7,720 nucleotides of DNA from Verrucomicrobiota bacterium (GCA_030619095.1 JAUXCB010000067.1:1-7720), one strand, 5' to 3'. Positions 1-7,178 are shown, counted from the first letter of the stretch. Notes: generated by a model from the sequence alone, not told the origin. Program-made: numbers and translations.

Positions 1-776
1 TCAGCCCGACAGAAAACAATGTAGCCAACGTTTACCTGACCAACGGGAAGAAAACGTTTTCTCCCGAAGCGACGCACAACGCCCGCTTTCCGGATACAGG
101 TAAGCGGGAACTACAGCATATCAGTCCCGTACAGAGCGAAAAAGTCTGCCTCGGCATGATGGGTGCCGCCGGTCGAAGCGAGCTCGACCCACAGCGCGCC
201 CTCGGCGAAGAGGAGCTCTTCCTCTGGTTGAAAGGATTGGTCGGAAAACTGCTGTCCGTCCAAAAGGTTCCAAAAATAAAGTTCCAACCCCTGGAAAAAA
301 CCGGGGCCTTTGAAGAAGGCCGTGCGCTCAAGGTGATGTCTGGAAAAACAGAGGTCGGCATCATCGGCCTCGTGAACAGTGCCGCCCGCAAGGAATGGCG
401 TCTAAACGATCCGGTCGCCGCTGCCGAACTCGATCTTGACCCGCTACTTTCTCATCTCTGGAAAACCGGAACGGTTCAGGACATTCCGCTCTACCCGGCG
501 ACAGAGCGCGACGTTGCTTTCATTGTCGATGAAACCGTCCGGCATCAGGAAATCATCAAAGCCATCAATGGCTCCGCGCCCGCCGAGCTCGAAAAAATTG
601 AACTCTTTGATGTCTTCCGCGGCCAAGGAATTGAAAAGGGCCAGAAGAGTATGGCCTATAGCCTCCTCTATCGTTCGCCCAAAGGAACGTTGACCGACGA
701 CAAGGTCAATCCACTCCACGAAGCGATCGGGCAGCGGGTCTGTCAGGCCACCGGCGCCATCATCCGCGAGGGGTGA
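1..776 (+). CDS. pheT: Phenylalanine--tRNA ligase beta subunit, C-terminal part (5' end outside window)
   Basis: PheT is the beta chain of the cytoplasmic (alpha-beta)2 enzyme that charges tRNA-Phe with phenylalanine. The reading frame is open from base 3 (AGC CCG ACA) to the TGA at 774-776, about 257 codons, so only roughly the last third of a normal ~800-residue protein is present. The first part matches the catalytic-core-like region, with a GAAGRSELDP segment at about 165-195 and the AAELDLDPLL segment at about 418-448 that usually closes it. The end is a ferredoxin-fold anticodon-binding (FDX-ACB) domain, about 490-773: YPATERDVAFIVDE, LFDVFRGQGIEKGQKSMAYS, then TLTDDKVN. The HPGR-type motif usual before that segment appears as AFEEGRALK here, a mild divergence. 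An internal ATG at 156 is not the start, because the homology continues upstream. The gene converges on recJ with 14 bp between stops. The assignment is firm; the missing 5' part cannot be judged. Confidence 0.95.
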   Translation, partial: SPTENNVANVYLTNGKKTFSPEATHNARFPDTGKRELQHISPVQSEKVCLGMMGAAGRSELDPQRALGEEELFLWLKGLVGKLLSVQKVPKIKFQPLEKTGAFEEGRALKVMSGKTEVGIIGLVNSAARKEWRLNDPVAAAELDLDPLLSHLWKTGTVQDIPLYPATERDVAFIVDETVRHQEIIKAINGSAPAELEKIELFDVFRGQGIEKGQKSMAYSLLYRSPKGTLTDDKVNPLHEAIGQRVCQATGAIIREG

Positions 777-790
777 GAGAACGCAACGAA

Positions 791-2494
791 TCACTCGGCG
801 GAGCGAATATCTTTCAAATTCAACTGAAGAGTGGTGCGTCCGTTCCAACTATTTTCCTGAAGGGTGAACGCCACATCAACCGGCCCAGCGGGAAGTTTTT
901 CGGCCATATTGAACCCGATGGCATCCATCCGGGTGGATCCATCGGACAAGGCCAGCTTGAGATGCTTTTCCTTGAGAATACGGCTGTCGTCCACCGTCAC
1001 CCCGCAAATGGCCCAGACCGGTTCGGGATTATCCTGTCCAAATGGGCCCATGCGCTTGAGGCCGTCCATCAGCGAGGCATCGGCCTCCGCCAGTTCAATT
1101 TTCTGGTCAATATGTAGAACAAGCCGCAAATCAGCCTCTTTGAGCTGCTCAGCCGCCGCCGCATTGAACCGTTCTTTAAAGGCCTCCAAATTAGATTCTT
1201 TAATTTCGAACCCGGCGGCCATGGCATGCCCGCCAAACTGAGTCAAAAGGCCGGAACAGGCGTTGAGACCATCGAGGATATTGAAGGCATCAATACTTCG
1301 GCAGGATCCGCGTCCAGAACCCTTTTCCATACCAATGACGGCAACGGGGCGGCCAGTGCGCCGAACTAAACGCGACGCAACAATTCCGATCACGCCGATA
1401 TGCCATCCTTCACGGGCAATCACGAGTCCGAAATCCTTTTCCGCATCGAAGGTCGCATCGATTTCCTCAATCGCTTCACGGACAATCTCTTTTTCAATGG
1501 CCTGCCGCTCACGGTTGGCATTTTCAAGAAAATCCGCCAGCTCCTCGGCGCGTGCGGGGAGATCGGTCAAAAAGAGTTCTAAAGCGGCATCGGCGCGGCC
1601 AATGCGTCCGGCGGCATTGATGCGCGGCCCGAAGGTGAACCCGGCATGCCAGGATTGAATCTCGCCCTGAAGCCCTGCCATTTTCTTGAGAGCGTTCCAA
1701 CCCGCCAGCTTAGAGTTTTCCAGGCTTTGGAGACCGGCGCGCACCAGAATACGGTTTTCGCCGAGCAGAGGCACCATATCGGTGACGGTCGCAACCGCTA
1801 CAAATCCGAGCAGGTCCCGAAGGTCCAGAACCGCCGCCAGCGGACAGCCGGCATCGCGCCCCGCTTTGACGAGTGCGTGGCTCAACTTAAACGCCACCCC
1901 CACCCCGGCCAAAATGGAGTCGGGGTGTTTTTCTTCCCGTTTCGGATTTACGAGGGCGACGGCATCAGCCACCGAACCGCTAGGCTCATGATGATCGGTG
2001 ATCACCACATCCACGCCGAGCTCTTTGGCTCTCTCAACTGTTTCAACGGAGTTCGTCCCGCAATCGACGGTGACAATCAGGGATGGGCTGTTTTTTTCAA
2101 CACACGTTTTAAGCGAGTCGAGAGAAAGGCCGTAGCCATCATCGAACCGGTTGGGAATAAAGGCGGAAACCTCTCCGCCCAACGCACGCAGAACCCGCAC
2201 AAGCAGAGCGGTGCTGCAAATACCATCCGAATCATAATCCCCAAAGACGGTAATTTTTTCACCCTCGGCGATTGCATGGCGAATCCGTTCAACCGCTTTG
2301 TCCATATCGGGCAGTTCAAACGGATCGCGCAGCGTGCTGAGCGAGGGATTCATAAACTCCACGGCCTGTTCGGCGGTTTTGCAGCCGCGCTGCGCGAGCC
2401 GTGCCGCCACGGGTCGCGGCACATCTCCCAGACACTGAAAGAGACGCTCAACGAGCGCTTCGTCGCATGGTTTAAATTTCCACTGTTTGGACAT
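791..2494 (-). CDS. recJ: Single-stranded-DNA-specific 5'-3' exonuclease RecJ
   Basis: RecJ degrades single-stranded DNA 5' to 3' in RecF-pathway recombination, mismatch repair and base-excision repair, using metal ions held by a DHH phosphoesterase core. The 567-residue product is close to the usual ~570. Visible motifs are GDYDSDG at residues 85-91 (motif I, usually DYDADG), VDCGTNS at 143-149, the name-giving DHH at 167-169, NPK at 183-185, VTDMVPL at 237-243 and GPRINAAGR at 289-297. The DHHA1 part carries GWHIGVIGIVASRL at 363-376, GSGRGSCRS at 392-400 and GGHAMAAGF at 421-429. A C-terminal OB-fold-like part runs from about 460 to the end. I chose the ATG at 2492-2494 (MSKQWKF). A further 27 codons upstream are open to 2575, but they are translated from the palindromic repeat and do not look like RecJ. 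No clear Shine-Dalgarno precedes the start. It is the last gene of the minus-strand run. Confidence 0.96.
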   Translation of the reverse strand: MSKQWKFKPCDEALVERLFQCLGDVPRPVAARLAQRGCKTAEQAVEFMNPSLSTLRDPFELPDMDKAVERIRHAIAEGEKITVFGDYDSDGICSTALLVRVLRALGGEVSAFIPNRFDDGYGLSLDSLKTCVEKNSPSLIVTVDCGTNSVETVERAKELGVDVVITDHHEPSGSVADAVALVNPKREEKHPDSILAGVGVAFKLSHALVKAGRDAGCPLAAVLDLRDLLGFVAVATVTDMVPLLGENRILVRAGLQSLENSKLAGWNALKKMAGLQGEIQSWHAGFTFGPRINAAGRIGRADAALELFLTDLPARAEELADFLENANRERQAIEKEIVREAIEEIDATFDAEKDFGLVIAREGWHIGVIGIVASRLVRRTGRPVAVIGMEKGSGRGSCRSIDAFNILDGLNACSGLLTQFGGHAMAAGFEIKESNLEAFKERFNAAAAEQLKEADLRLVLHIDQKIELAEADASLMDGLKRMGPFGQDNPEPVWAICGVTVDDSRILKEKHLKLALSDGSTRMDAIGFNMAEKLPAGPVDVAFTLQENSWNGRTTLQLNLKDIRSAE

Positions 2495-2498
2495 TTTT

Positions 2499-2587
2499 GA
2501 ACCGCAGAATATCGAACAGGGAATGTCGAATTTCGAAAGCAAACCCACTTCGGCGTTCTGCGGTTCCTTGTTCAATATTCGATATTC
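2499..2587. repeat. Imperfect palindromic intergenic repeat between secDF and recJ
   Basis: Two arms of about 40 bp (2499-2539 and 2548-2587) are largely complementary around a short loop (2540-2547). Each arm is a string of GAA-centred modules: GAATATCGAA, GAACAGGGAA or GAACAAGGAA, and an end module resembling TTCGAAAG or CGCCGAAG. An 11-bp stretch, GAACCGCAGAA at 2499-2509, has an exact inverted copy at 2556-2566. Besides that match, the full arms also pair with the CCGCA and TATC/TGTC modules swapped in position. The element fills practically the whole gap: the secDF stop codon is at its right edge and the recJ ATG is 4 bp beyond its left edge. RNA from either strand should fold into a long hairpin. 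It resembles REP-like intergenic elements I associate with Verrucomicrobia/Kiritimatiellota-type genomes, from memory and unchecked. It could affect secDF mRNA 3' ends or recJ expression. Confidence 0.8.
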
Positions 2588-5076
2588 TAGACTTTCTTTT
2601 CTTTGTGCCAGAGCAGGACAACCGGCGTGGCGACAAAGACGGAGGAGTAGGTACCGACGATGATTCCGATGAAGAGTGCCAGTGCAAAGTCGTTGATGGC
2701 ACCGCCACCAAAGAGCAGAAGCATCGTAACGGTCAACAGCGTTGTCAGAGACGTCAGCACGGTGCGGGAAAGGGTCTGGTTGATGGAGAGGTTGGCGATC
2801 TCACGATAGGAGGCTTTGCCTTTCATCAACTTGATGTCTTCGCGGATGCGGTCGAACACAACGATGGTGTCGTTGACCGAGTACCCGACGATGGTCAGCA
2901 ACGCGGCCACAATCGGCAGACTGAGCTGGCGACCGAAGAGGCAGTAGATGCCGATGGTGATGAGCACGTCGTGAAGCAGCGCAACGATGGCCCCGACGGC
3001 GAAGGCGAACTCAAAGCGGATGGAGATATAGACGATGATTCCAGCCAGTGCCCACACCAGAGCCAGAATTCCCTTTTTCTTCAGCTCTTCCCCAATCTGC
3101 GGACCCACGGTGTCGTTGGCGATATCTTTGTAGCCTTGCTCGCCAAACGAAGCCAGCATGGTGTCGAGGGCGACGGTGCCGTCTTCGTACCCGACCTTAA
3201 CCGCAAGGGTCTCGGGCAGCTCAGCCCCTTTGGCAGCGGCAATCTCGCGTTGATACTGAATGGTGGCATCTTTGATGCCCGCTTCCGTGAGCACGGCGCG
3301 AATGGTTTCGACGGGCTGTTTATCATTGAAGCGGAAGGTGATGGCGGTTCCGCCCGTGAAGTCGACGCCGAAGTTCTCCTCTCCTCTCTGGGTAAAGAAG
3401 AATCCGCTGACCACGATAATGGAGACGGACAGCGCGGCGGCGATGAAGCGTTTTCCAACAAAGTCGATTTTAGTATTCGCCTTGATCAAGGTGAGCATCT
3501 TGAGGGATTGGATCTTTGTTTTCTCCGCCAGCGTTTCGAGGAAGAGACGGGTGAATACCAGCACGACGAGCATACTGACGAGGATCCCGGCCGAGAGAGT
3601 GACGGCAAATCCTCGAATGGCACCAGAGCCCTGCCAGAAAAGAATGACGGCCGTCAGCAGCGTGGTGACATTGGCATCCATAATGGTGCTGAGGGCTTTG
3701 CTGTAGCCCGCCGTGATGGCATTGAAAACGCTTTTTCCAGTACGAAGCTCTTCACGGATCCGTTCAAAGATCAGTACGTTGGCATCCACGGCCATTCCAA
3801 TGGTGAGCACGATCCCGGCAATCCCCGGAAGCGTAAGCACCGGCAGGCCGGGCTTGGCCCCCGCAGAGGCGAAGAGACCGAGACAACCGGAGGAAAACCA
3901 CATGCCAAACGGAAGAAGGATCATCACCAACAGCAGAGAGACATTGGCGATGGCTCCGGACAGGAGGTAGTAAAGAAGCATAAATGCGAGGACGGAGACA
4001 CCCCCGTAGATCAGTGCGCGCATCCCGCTCTGAATAGAGTCTTTCCCGAGGGTCGGGTCGACAGTGCGTTCCTCGACAATGCGAACCGGCACCGGGAGGG
4101 AACCGGCGTTGAGCACATTGACATTCCGCTGACATTCTTCCATGGAGGAATTGCCGGTGATCTGGGCGTTTCCTCCATAAATTGCTTCCGTAATACTTGG
4201 AGCCTGATAGAGCTTTCCATCGAGAATCACAGCCAGTCGGCGGCCCTGTTCGTTGCCCATGTTGTTGTCGCCGTTCGGCGCATAGGCGGCGGTCACCTTG
4301 CCAAACTGCTCAGCCCCTGTTTTATTAAAGACCAGGGAAATATAGGGTCGGTTGTTCTGATCGTATTCAACCTGTGCGCTTTTGAGAGCGGAACCGGTCA
4401 TCTCCGCGCGCAGGTTGACGTACATCGGATTATACAGAGTTGAGCCGTCCTGAGCGCGGTCTTTTTCGAGCATGAATTCGGCGTTGCGCTTGGTTCCAAA
4501 ACGTTTGAGTTCATTCCAGTAAGCCGCATCCATTTCTTCGTCGCCGACGGTGGCGCGGTCGCGGATGTAGACGGGGCGGTCGCGGTAGGAGGTCAGGGTA
4601 AAGCCTTTGGGAACGAGTCCGGCGGCGGCCAGCTCCTGCACCCATGTATCGCTTTCCATGTGAACCAACCGGAACTGAAGAAAGGCCACACTTTGAATGG
4701 AGTCTTTGGCTTCGGCGCGCTTATCGACATCGACTCCCGGCAGGCGAATGACAATGCGATCTTCGAGAAGCGGGTAGATTTCCGGCTCGGCGATTCCCAA
4801 CCCATCGATGCGACCCCGAATGACTTCGATCGCGATATCACGCTTCGTGGCGATATCGTCTTCCACCGCAGCGTCCAACTTGGCTCCTTCCAGGGTCTCG
4901 TCTCCTGTGAGCACCTGTTTGCGAACCTCGTCGCGATCCACCTCTACGGTAAAACTGGTTCCGCCCTTGAGGTCGAGACCGAGTCTGATCTTTTCCTTAA
5001 AAGGGGTCACCAATGCCAGCGACCAAGCGGTAACCGCGATGAGAAAAAGCCATTTCCAAAGTGTGTTTTTATTCAT
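2587..5076 (-). CDS. secDF: Protein translocase subunit SecDF (fused SecD-SecF)
   Basis: SecD and SecF form an inner-membrane RND-type complex that uses the ion gradient to help pull secreted proteins through SecYEG. Both are fused here into one 829-residue chain. The SecD half has an N-terminal membrane helix (about 7-24), LGLDLKGGT at 32-40, RIDGLGIAEPEI at 89-100, LEDRIVIRLPGV at 104-115, a large periplasmic region, and a membrane block from about 350 to 515. That block contains GMAVDANVLIFERIREE at 427-443, with Asp431 at the conserved proton-path position. The SecF half starts near 535 with a helix, FGVDFTGGT at 569-577, VGPQIGEEL at 657-665, and GYSVNDTIVVFDRIRED at 731-747 with Asp736 equivalent to the conserved SecF aspartate. 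The ATG at 5074-5076 gives a short basic N-terminus followed by a hydrophobic helix. A weak GGGA lies upstream. It follows yajC by 18 bp, the standard yajC-secD-secF order, so cotranscription is likely. No frameshift is seen at the fusion point. Confidence 0.97.
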   Translation of the reverse strand: MNKNTLWKWLFLIAVTAWSLALVTPFKEKIRLGLDLKGGTSFTVEVDRDEVRKQVLTGDETLEGAKLDAAVEDDIATKRDIAIEVIRGRIDGLGIAEPEIYPLLEDRIVIRLPGVDVDKRAEAKDSIQSVAFLQFRLVHMESDTWVQELAAAGLVPKGFTLTSYRDRPVYIRDRATVGDEEMDAAYWNELKRFGTKRNAEFMLEKDRAQDGSTLYNPMYVNLRAEMTGSALKSAQVEYDQNNRPYISLVFNKTGAEQFGKVTAAYAPNGDNNMGNEQGRRLAVILDGKLYQAPSITEAIYGGNAQITGNSSMEECQRNVNVLNAGSLPVPVRIVEERTVDPTLGKDSIQSGMRALIYGGVSVLAFMLLYYLLSGAIANVSLLLVMILLPFGMWFSSGCLGLFASAGAKPGLPVLTLPGIAGIVLTIGMAVDANVLIFERIREELRTGKSVFNAITAGYSKALSTIMDANVTTLLTAVILFWQGSGAIRGFAVTLSAGILVSMLVVLVFTRLFLETLAEKTKIQSLKMLTLIKANTKIDFVGKRFIAAALSVSIIVVSGFFFTQRGEENFGVDFTGGTAITFRFNDKQPVETIRAVLTEAGIKDATIQYQREIAAAKGAELPETLAVKVGYEDGTVALDTMLASFGEQGYKDIANDTVGPQIGEELKKKGILALVWALAGIIVYISIRFEFAFAVGAIVALLHDVLITIGIYCLFGRQLSLPIVAALLTIVGYSVNDTIVVFDRIREDIKLMKGKASYREIANLSINQTLSRTVLTSLTTLLTVTMLLLFGGGAINDFALALFIGIIVGTYSSVFVATPVVLLWHKEKKV

Positions 5077-5094
5077 GATAACTGTCCCAATAAT

Positions 5095-5442
5095 TTACGA
5101 CTGAATCTCTGCGGGGGTATCCCCGTTCTCCACGATCTGCGAAACGGCCGATTTGAGCACTTCAATCTTTGTTTTTTCAGCGATACGCACAACGAGTGTC
5201 TTTTCTTTGACCTGAGTGACCTCACCGAGAATGCCGCTGGTGAGCAACACACGCTGCCCGGTCTTGACAGCAGCAATCATTGCCCGGCGCTCTTTATCCC
5301 GTCGGCGCTGCGGGCGAATCATCACAAAATAAAAGATGGCGATCATGAAAACGAATGGCATAAACTGCATCATTCCCCCGGTGGGGGCGGCTCCGCCTTC
5401 TGTGGCTGGCGGTGAGGCCATTGCGATCAGCTGCAAAAACAT
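5095..5442 (-). CDS. yajC: Sec translocon accessory complex subunit YajC
   Basis: YajC is a small single-span inner-membrane protein that joins SecD and SecF at the Sec translocon; its exact contribution is minor and not fully settled. The 115-residue product has a Gly/Ala/Pro-rich N-terminus, one membrane helix at about 25-42 (FMPFVFMIAIFYFVMIRP), the family hallmark MIRPQRRRDKERR straight after it at 41-53, and a small basic cytoplasmic domain containing VKTGQRVLLTSGILGEV at 59-75. Length and layout are typical of the family. The ATG at 5440-5442 is preceded by a good AAGGGAG ribosome binding site (5449-5455) with 6 bp spacing. secDF starts 18 bp downstream, which supports one transcript. 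A 75-bp gap with a hairpin separates it from tonB, so it may have its own promoter, but I see no convincing one. Confidence 0.96.
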   Translation of the reverse strand: MFLQLIAMASPPATEGGAAPTGGMMQFMPFVFMIAIFYFVMIRPQRRRDKERRAMIAAVKTGQRVLLTSGILGEVTQVKEKTLVVRIAEKTKIEVLKSAVSQIVENGDTPAEIQS

Positions 5443-5465
5443 ATTTTTCTCCCTTACTATTTTCT

Positions 5466-5500
5466 AAAAAATCACAAAGGCGGACATGCTAGAGTTCGCC
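5466..5500 (-). terminator. Possible intrinsic terminator or attenuator between tonB and yajC
   Basis: On the minus strand, just after the tonB stop, GGCGAAC can pair with GTCCGCC (6 of 7 pairs) across an 8-base loop (stem region 5479-5500). It is followed by TTTGTGATTTTTT (5466-5478). The stem is short and the T tract is interrupted, so termination is probably partial at best. The position makes sense as a boundary between the exbB-exbD-tonB group and the yajC-secDF-recJ group. Confidence 0.35.
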
Positions 5501-5517
5501 TTCGCCCTTGGCAAGCC

Positions 5518-6159
5518 CTATTGCAGATTGAAGTGAAACGTGAAAGGCAGTTCAACCGCCTGATTGAGCGGTTTGCCAAAAGAGCGGCCGAGCAGGCCCT
5601 TCATGATCTTCTCCAGCGAGCGGCGGAGTAGCGGGTGCCCCTTCCCTGATCGAACAGACGCTTCCGAAACGATCCCATCCGCGCCGATCTTTACCAACAG
5701 GGTGTAACGTCCTTCATGCCCGGCCCGGCGCGCTGTGACCGGATAGTACTTTTCACGTTCAATCTGCGCTCGAACCCAGGTGAACAGCACATCGGTCTCC
5801 ACCACCGAAACGGGGGCGGCAGCCTCCTGCGTCACCTGTGCGACTTCTTCAACACGCTTCGGTTCTGGTTCCGCCGTCATCTCATTATGGTGAGGCCGGT
5901 CGGGCTTGGGCTCTTCAAACACACCGTCCGCCGTGTCGGGTTTCGACACCGTCTTGGACTCCGGCGGTGGAGGCGCGGCAACGGCTTGCAACGCCATCTG
6001 TGCAAAGGTCAGAGTCACCGCGCTGAGGGCCGACGGATCCGGCGGCGGACGATCTTCCAGCCTTTGAAAAATCAGGCGCAACACAAGCGCATAGAACAGT
6101 CCGCTCAGGACAAATGCCAAAACGCGGATCCGCCGTTCGAATGGAGGCAGTTTATTCAC
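5518..6159 (-). CDS. tonB: TonB family energy transducer (GTG start proposed)
   Basis: TonB proteins span the periplasm and pass energy from an ExbB-ExbD motor to outer-membrane transporters. The 213-residue product has the expected plan: a short basic cytoplasmic start, one membrane helix at about 11-31, a proline- and acid-rich linker at about 37-118 (RPPPDPS, APPPPES, EEPKPDRP, EPEPKRVEE), and a C-terminal TonB domain at about 125-213. That domain shows VRAQIEREKYYPVTARRAG, then GRYTLLVKIGADGIVSEASV and the final VELPFTFHFNL. The proposed start is the GTG at 6157-6159, which overlaps the exbD stop (GTGAATAA) and puts about 10 residues before the helix. An ATG at 6192 is an alternative that adds 11 residues (MTFRLQPCRRA), with no better ribosome site. 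Translational coupling to exbD is likely. TolA is the main alternative, but TolA-type helical repeats are absent. The partner receptor is not in the window. Confidence 0.88.
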   Translation of the reverse strand: MNKLPPFERRIRVLAFVLSGLFYALVLRLIFQRLEDRPPPDPSALSAVTLTFAQMALQAVAAPPPPESKTVSKPDTADGVFEEPKPDRPHHNEMTAEPEPKRVEEVAQVTQEAAAPVSVVETDVLFTWVRAQIEREKYYPVTARRAGHEGRYTLLVKIGADGIVSEASVRSGKGHPLLRRSLEKIMKGLLGRSFGKPLNQAVELPFTFHFNLQ

Positions 6160-6556
6160 GGCCCGCCGGCAGGGTTGTAATCGAAACGTCATCGCGGCCC
6201 AGCAGACGGGTTTCGTCGATGACGGACAGGAAGGCCTCAAACGGGGCGGCGCGATCTATAAACAGGTTGATCCCTTGCTCCGGGCTGGCGTTCAGCACCC
6301 CGGGAACCTCTTCGATAGTCAGCGACTGCCCGTCATGAAACAGAGCCCCCTCCGCATCAATTGAAATAACCACCTGCTCCTTGCGTCCGGCAGAAACAGA
6401 TGCCGAGGCTGCCTTCGCCAGATTCACCGGAAGAGCCGGCTGGATGAATGTGGAGGTGATGAAGAAAAAAATGAGCAGGATAAAGACCACATCGATCAAT
6501 GGCGTCAGATCGATTTCTTCATCGAACTCCTTATCCAGTGAGAACTCTTCAAACAT
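6152..6556 (-). CDS. exbD: ExbD/TolR family biopolymer transport protein
   Basis: ExbD is the small proton-path subunit of the ExbB-ExbD inner-membrane motor. The 134-residue protein has a short acidic cytoplasmic N-terminus and one membrane helix at about 20-40 containing LTPLIDVVFILLIFFFITS. Asp22 there matches the essential membrane aspartate of the family (Asp25 in E. coli ExbD). A periplasmic domain follows from about 43 to the end, with VVISIDAEGALFHDGQSL at 62-79 and INLFIDRAAPFEAFLSVID at 95-113. These correspond to the usual v-i-d-G-i-y-n-g-q and i-i-aD-...-v-m-D patterns. The ATG lies 1 bp after the exbB stop, and an AGGAG site (6562-6566) sits inside the end of exbB with 5 bp spacing. 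Its last 8 bases overlap the proposed tonB start. TolR is the alternative name, but the adjoining TonB-type gene favours ExbD. Confidence 0.94.
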   Translation of the reverse strand: MFEEFSLDKEFDEEIDLTPLIDVVFILLIFFFITSTFIQPALPVNLAKAASASVSAGRKEQVVISIDAEGALFHDGQSLTIEEVPGVLNASPEQGINLFIDRAAPFEAFLSVIDETRLLGRDDVSITTLPAGRE

Positions 6557-6557
6557 A

Positions 6558-7130
6558 TCAGCTCCTCATCAAGTCGCGGGTGGACTCCATACAGTCCATC
6601 AGTAGCGCACGGGTGCGCATACGAAGCAGGTAGTAGAAAACGAGTGTCGGAATGGCGACCGACATCCCCATGATGGTGGTGATGAGCGCCTCCCAAATTC
6701 CGCCAGCCATCGCCGCATTATCTACCACCGCCTGCATCGAAATTTCACGAAAAACCCGCGAAATTCCCAGCACCGTTCCGAGCAGACCCAGGAGTGGGGA
6801 GATCACCGAAATCAGCCTGAGAATCGTGAGCGACACGGTGGTGCGTCCGAAATTTCGCTGAAAGAGATACGAGATCTCACCCTGCAGTTCCGCACGCGGG
6901 GTTTGATGGGCCAGCGCAGTCCAGACCACTAGACTGAGAGGATTCTTTTGCGCCTGATCTTCGGTCACGGACGGCTGATTCTTTTTCAACGCCGCCAGAA
7001 ATGTCCGGAAGCCGCGCGGGATCCAGGCAAGATAGACGGCACTCGCCAAAAAGAGGTAGAGACTGATAAACGAGAGGATGGCAATGATCGTGCCCGCCGG
7101 ACCGACCTTATCATAAATGGCTTCAAACAT
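6558..7130 (-). CDS. exbB: MotA/TolQ/ExbB family proton channel protein
   Basis: ExbB forms the oligomeric membrane scaffold around ExbD and drives TonB using the proton gradient. The 190-residue product has three predicted membrane helices at about 13-35, 102-124 and 147-169. The segment LISVISPLLGLLGTVLGISRVF (106-127) and the segment from GGIWEALITT to AIPTLVFYY (143-167) are the MotA/TolQ/ExbB signature, including the conserved A-TT--G---AIP pattern. The short N-terminus and large cytoplasmic loop between helices 1 and 2 fit the family. The ATG at 7128-7130 (MFEAIYDKVG) is chosen because GGAG lies 6 bp upstream. The frame is open further to an ATG at 7208, but those 26 codons (MNPSKMHGF...) have no family character. 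It heads the minus-strand run and is followed directly by exbD. Confidence 0.93.
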   Translation of the reverse strand: MFEAIYDKVGPAGTIIAILSFISLYLFLASAVYLAWIPRGFRTFLAALKKNQPSVTEDQAQKNPLSLVVWTALAHQTPRAELQGEISYLFQRNFGRTTVSLTILRLISVISPLLGLLGTVLGISRVFREISMQAVVDNAAMAGGIWEALITTIMGMSVAIPTLVFYYLLRMRTRALLMDCMESTRDLMRS

Positions 7131-7136
7131 AATTTT

Positions 7137-7140
7137 CTCC
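7137..7140 (-). promoter_or_regulatory. Ribosome binding site that fixes the exbB start
   Basis: GGAG on the minus strand, within CTGGAGAAAATTATG, is 6 bp from the ATG at 7130. The alternative start at 7208 has no comparable site, so this site supports the shorter ExbB. Confidence 0.7.
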
Positions 7141-7148
7141 AGATCCGG

Positions 7149-7178
7149 AGCATAGGCCTGCTTCGCAGGAATGATCAA
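7149..7178 (-). promoter_or_regulatory. Candidate sigma70-type promoter for exbB
   Basis: Minus-strand TTGATC (7173-7178) and TATGCT (7149-7154) are separated by 18 bp. That is 4 of 6 consensus matches in each box. The leader would be only about 12 bases, with the ribosome site near the transcript 5' end, which weakens the case. A 5-bp palindrome, CCTGC-TTC-GCAGG (7157-7169), lies in the spacer. Confidence 0.25.

Noticed and set aside
740..800. Bidirectional terminator between pheT and recJ
   Set aside because: CCGCGAG and CTCGGCGG can pair only imperfectly across the 14-bp gap, and no T tract follows on either strand.
791..2494. RecJ inactivation suggested by DYDSDG instead of DYDADG
   Set aside because: All metal-binding aspartates and the DHH triad are present; Ala to Ser at a non-liganding position is a mild change.
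1646..2500. Plus-strand open frame opposite recJ (284 codons)
   Set aside because: Antisense shadow of a gene whose motifs are all intact; composition follows the codon bias of recJ.
2495..2575. 27-residue N-terminal extension of RecJ from an upstream ATG at 2575
   Set aside because: The extension is translated from the palindromic repeat, shows no RecJ-like residues, and RecJ homology begins at MSKQWKF.
2497..4443. Long plus-strand open frame opposite secDF (648 codons)
   Set aside because: Highly charged, low-complexity His/Asp/Gly/Gln-rich translation with no membrane or domain pattern. It is antisense to a secDF gene with all family motifs.
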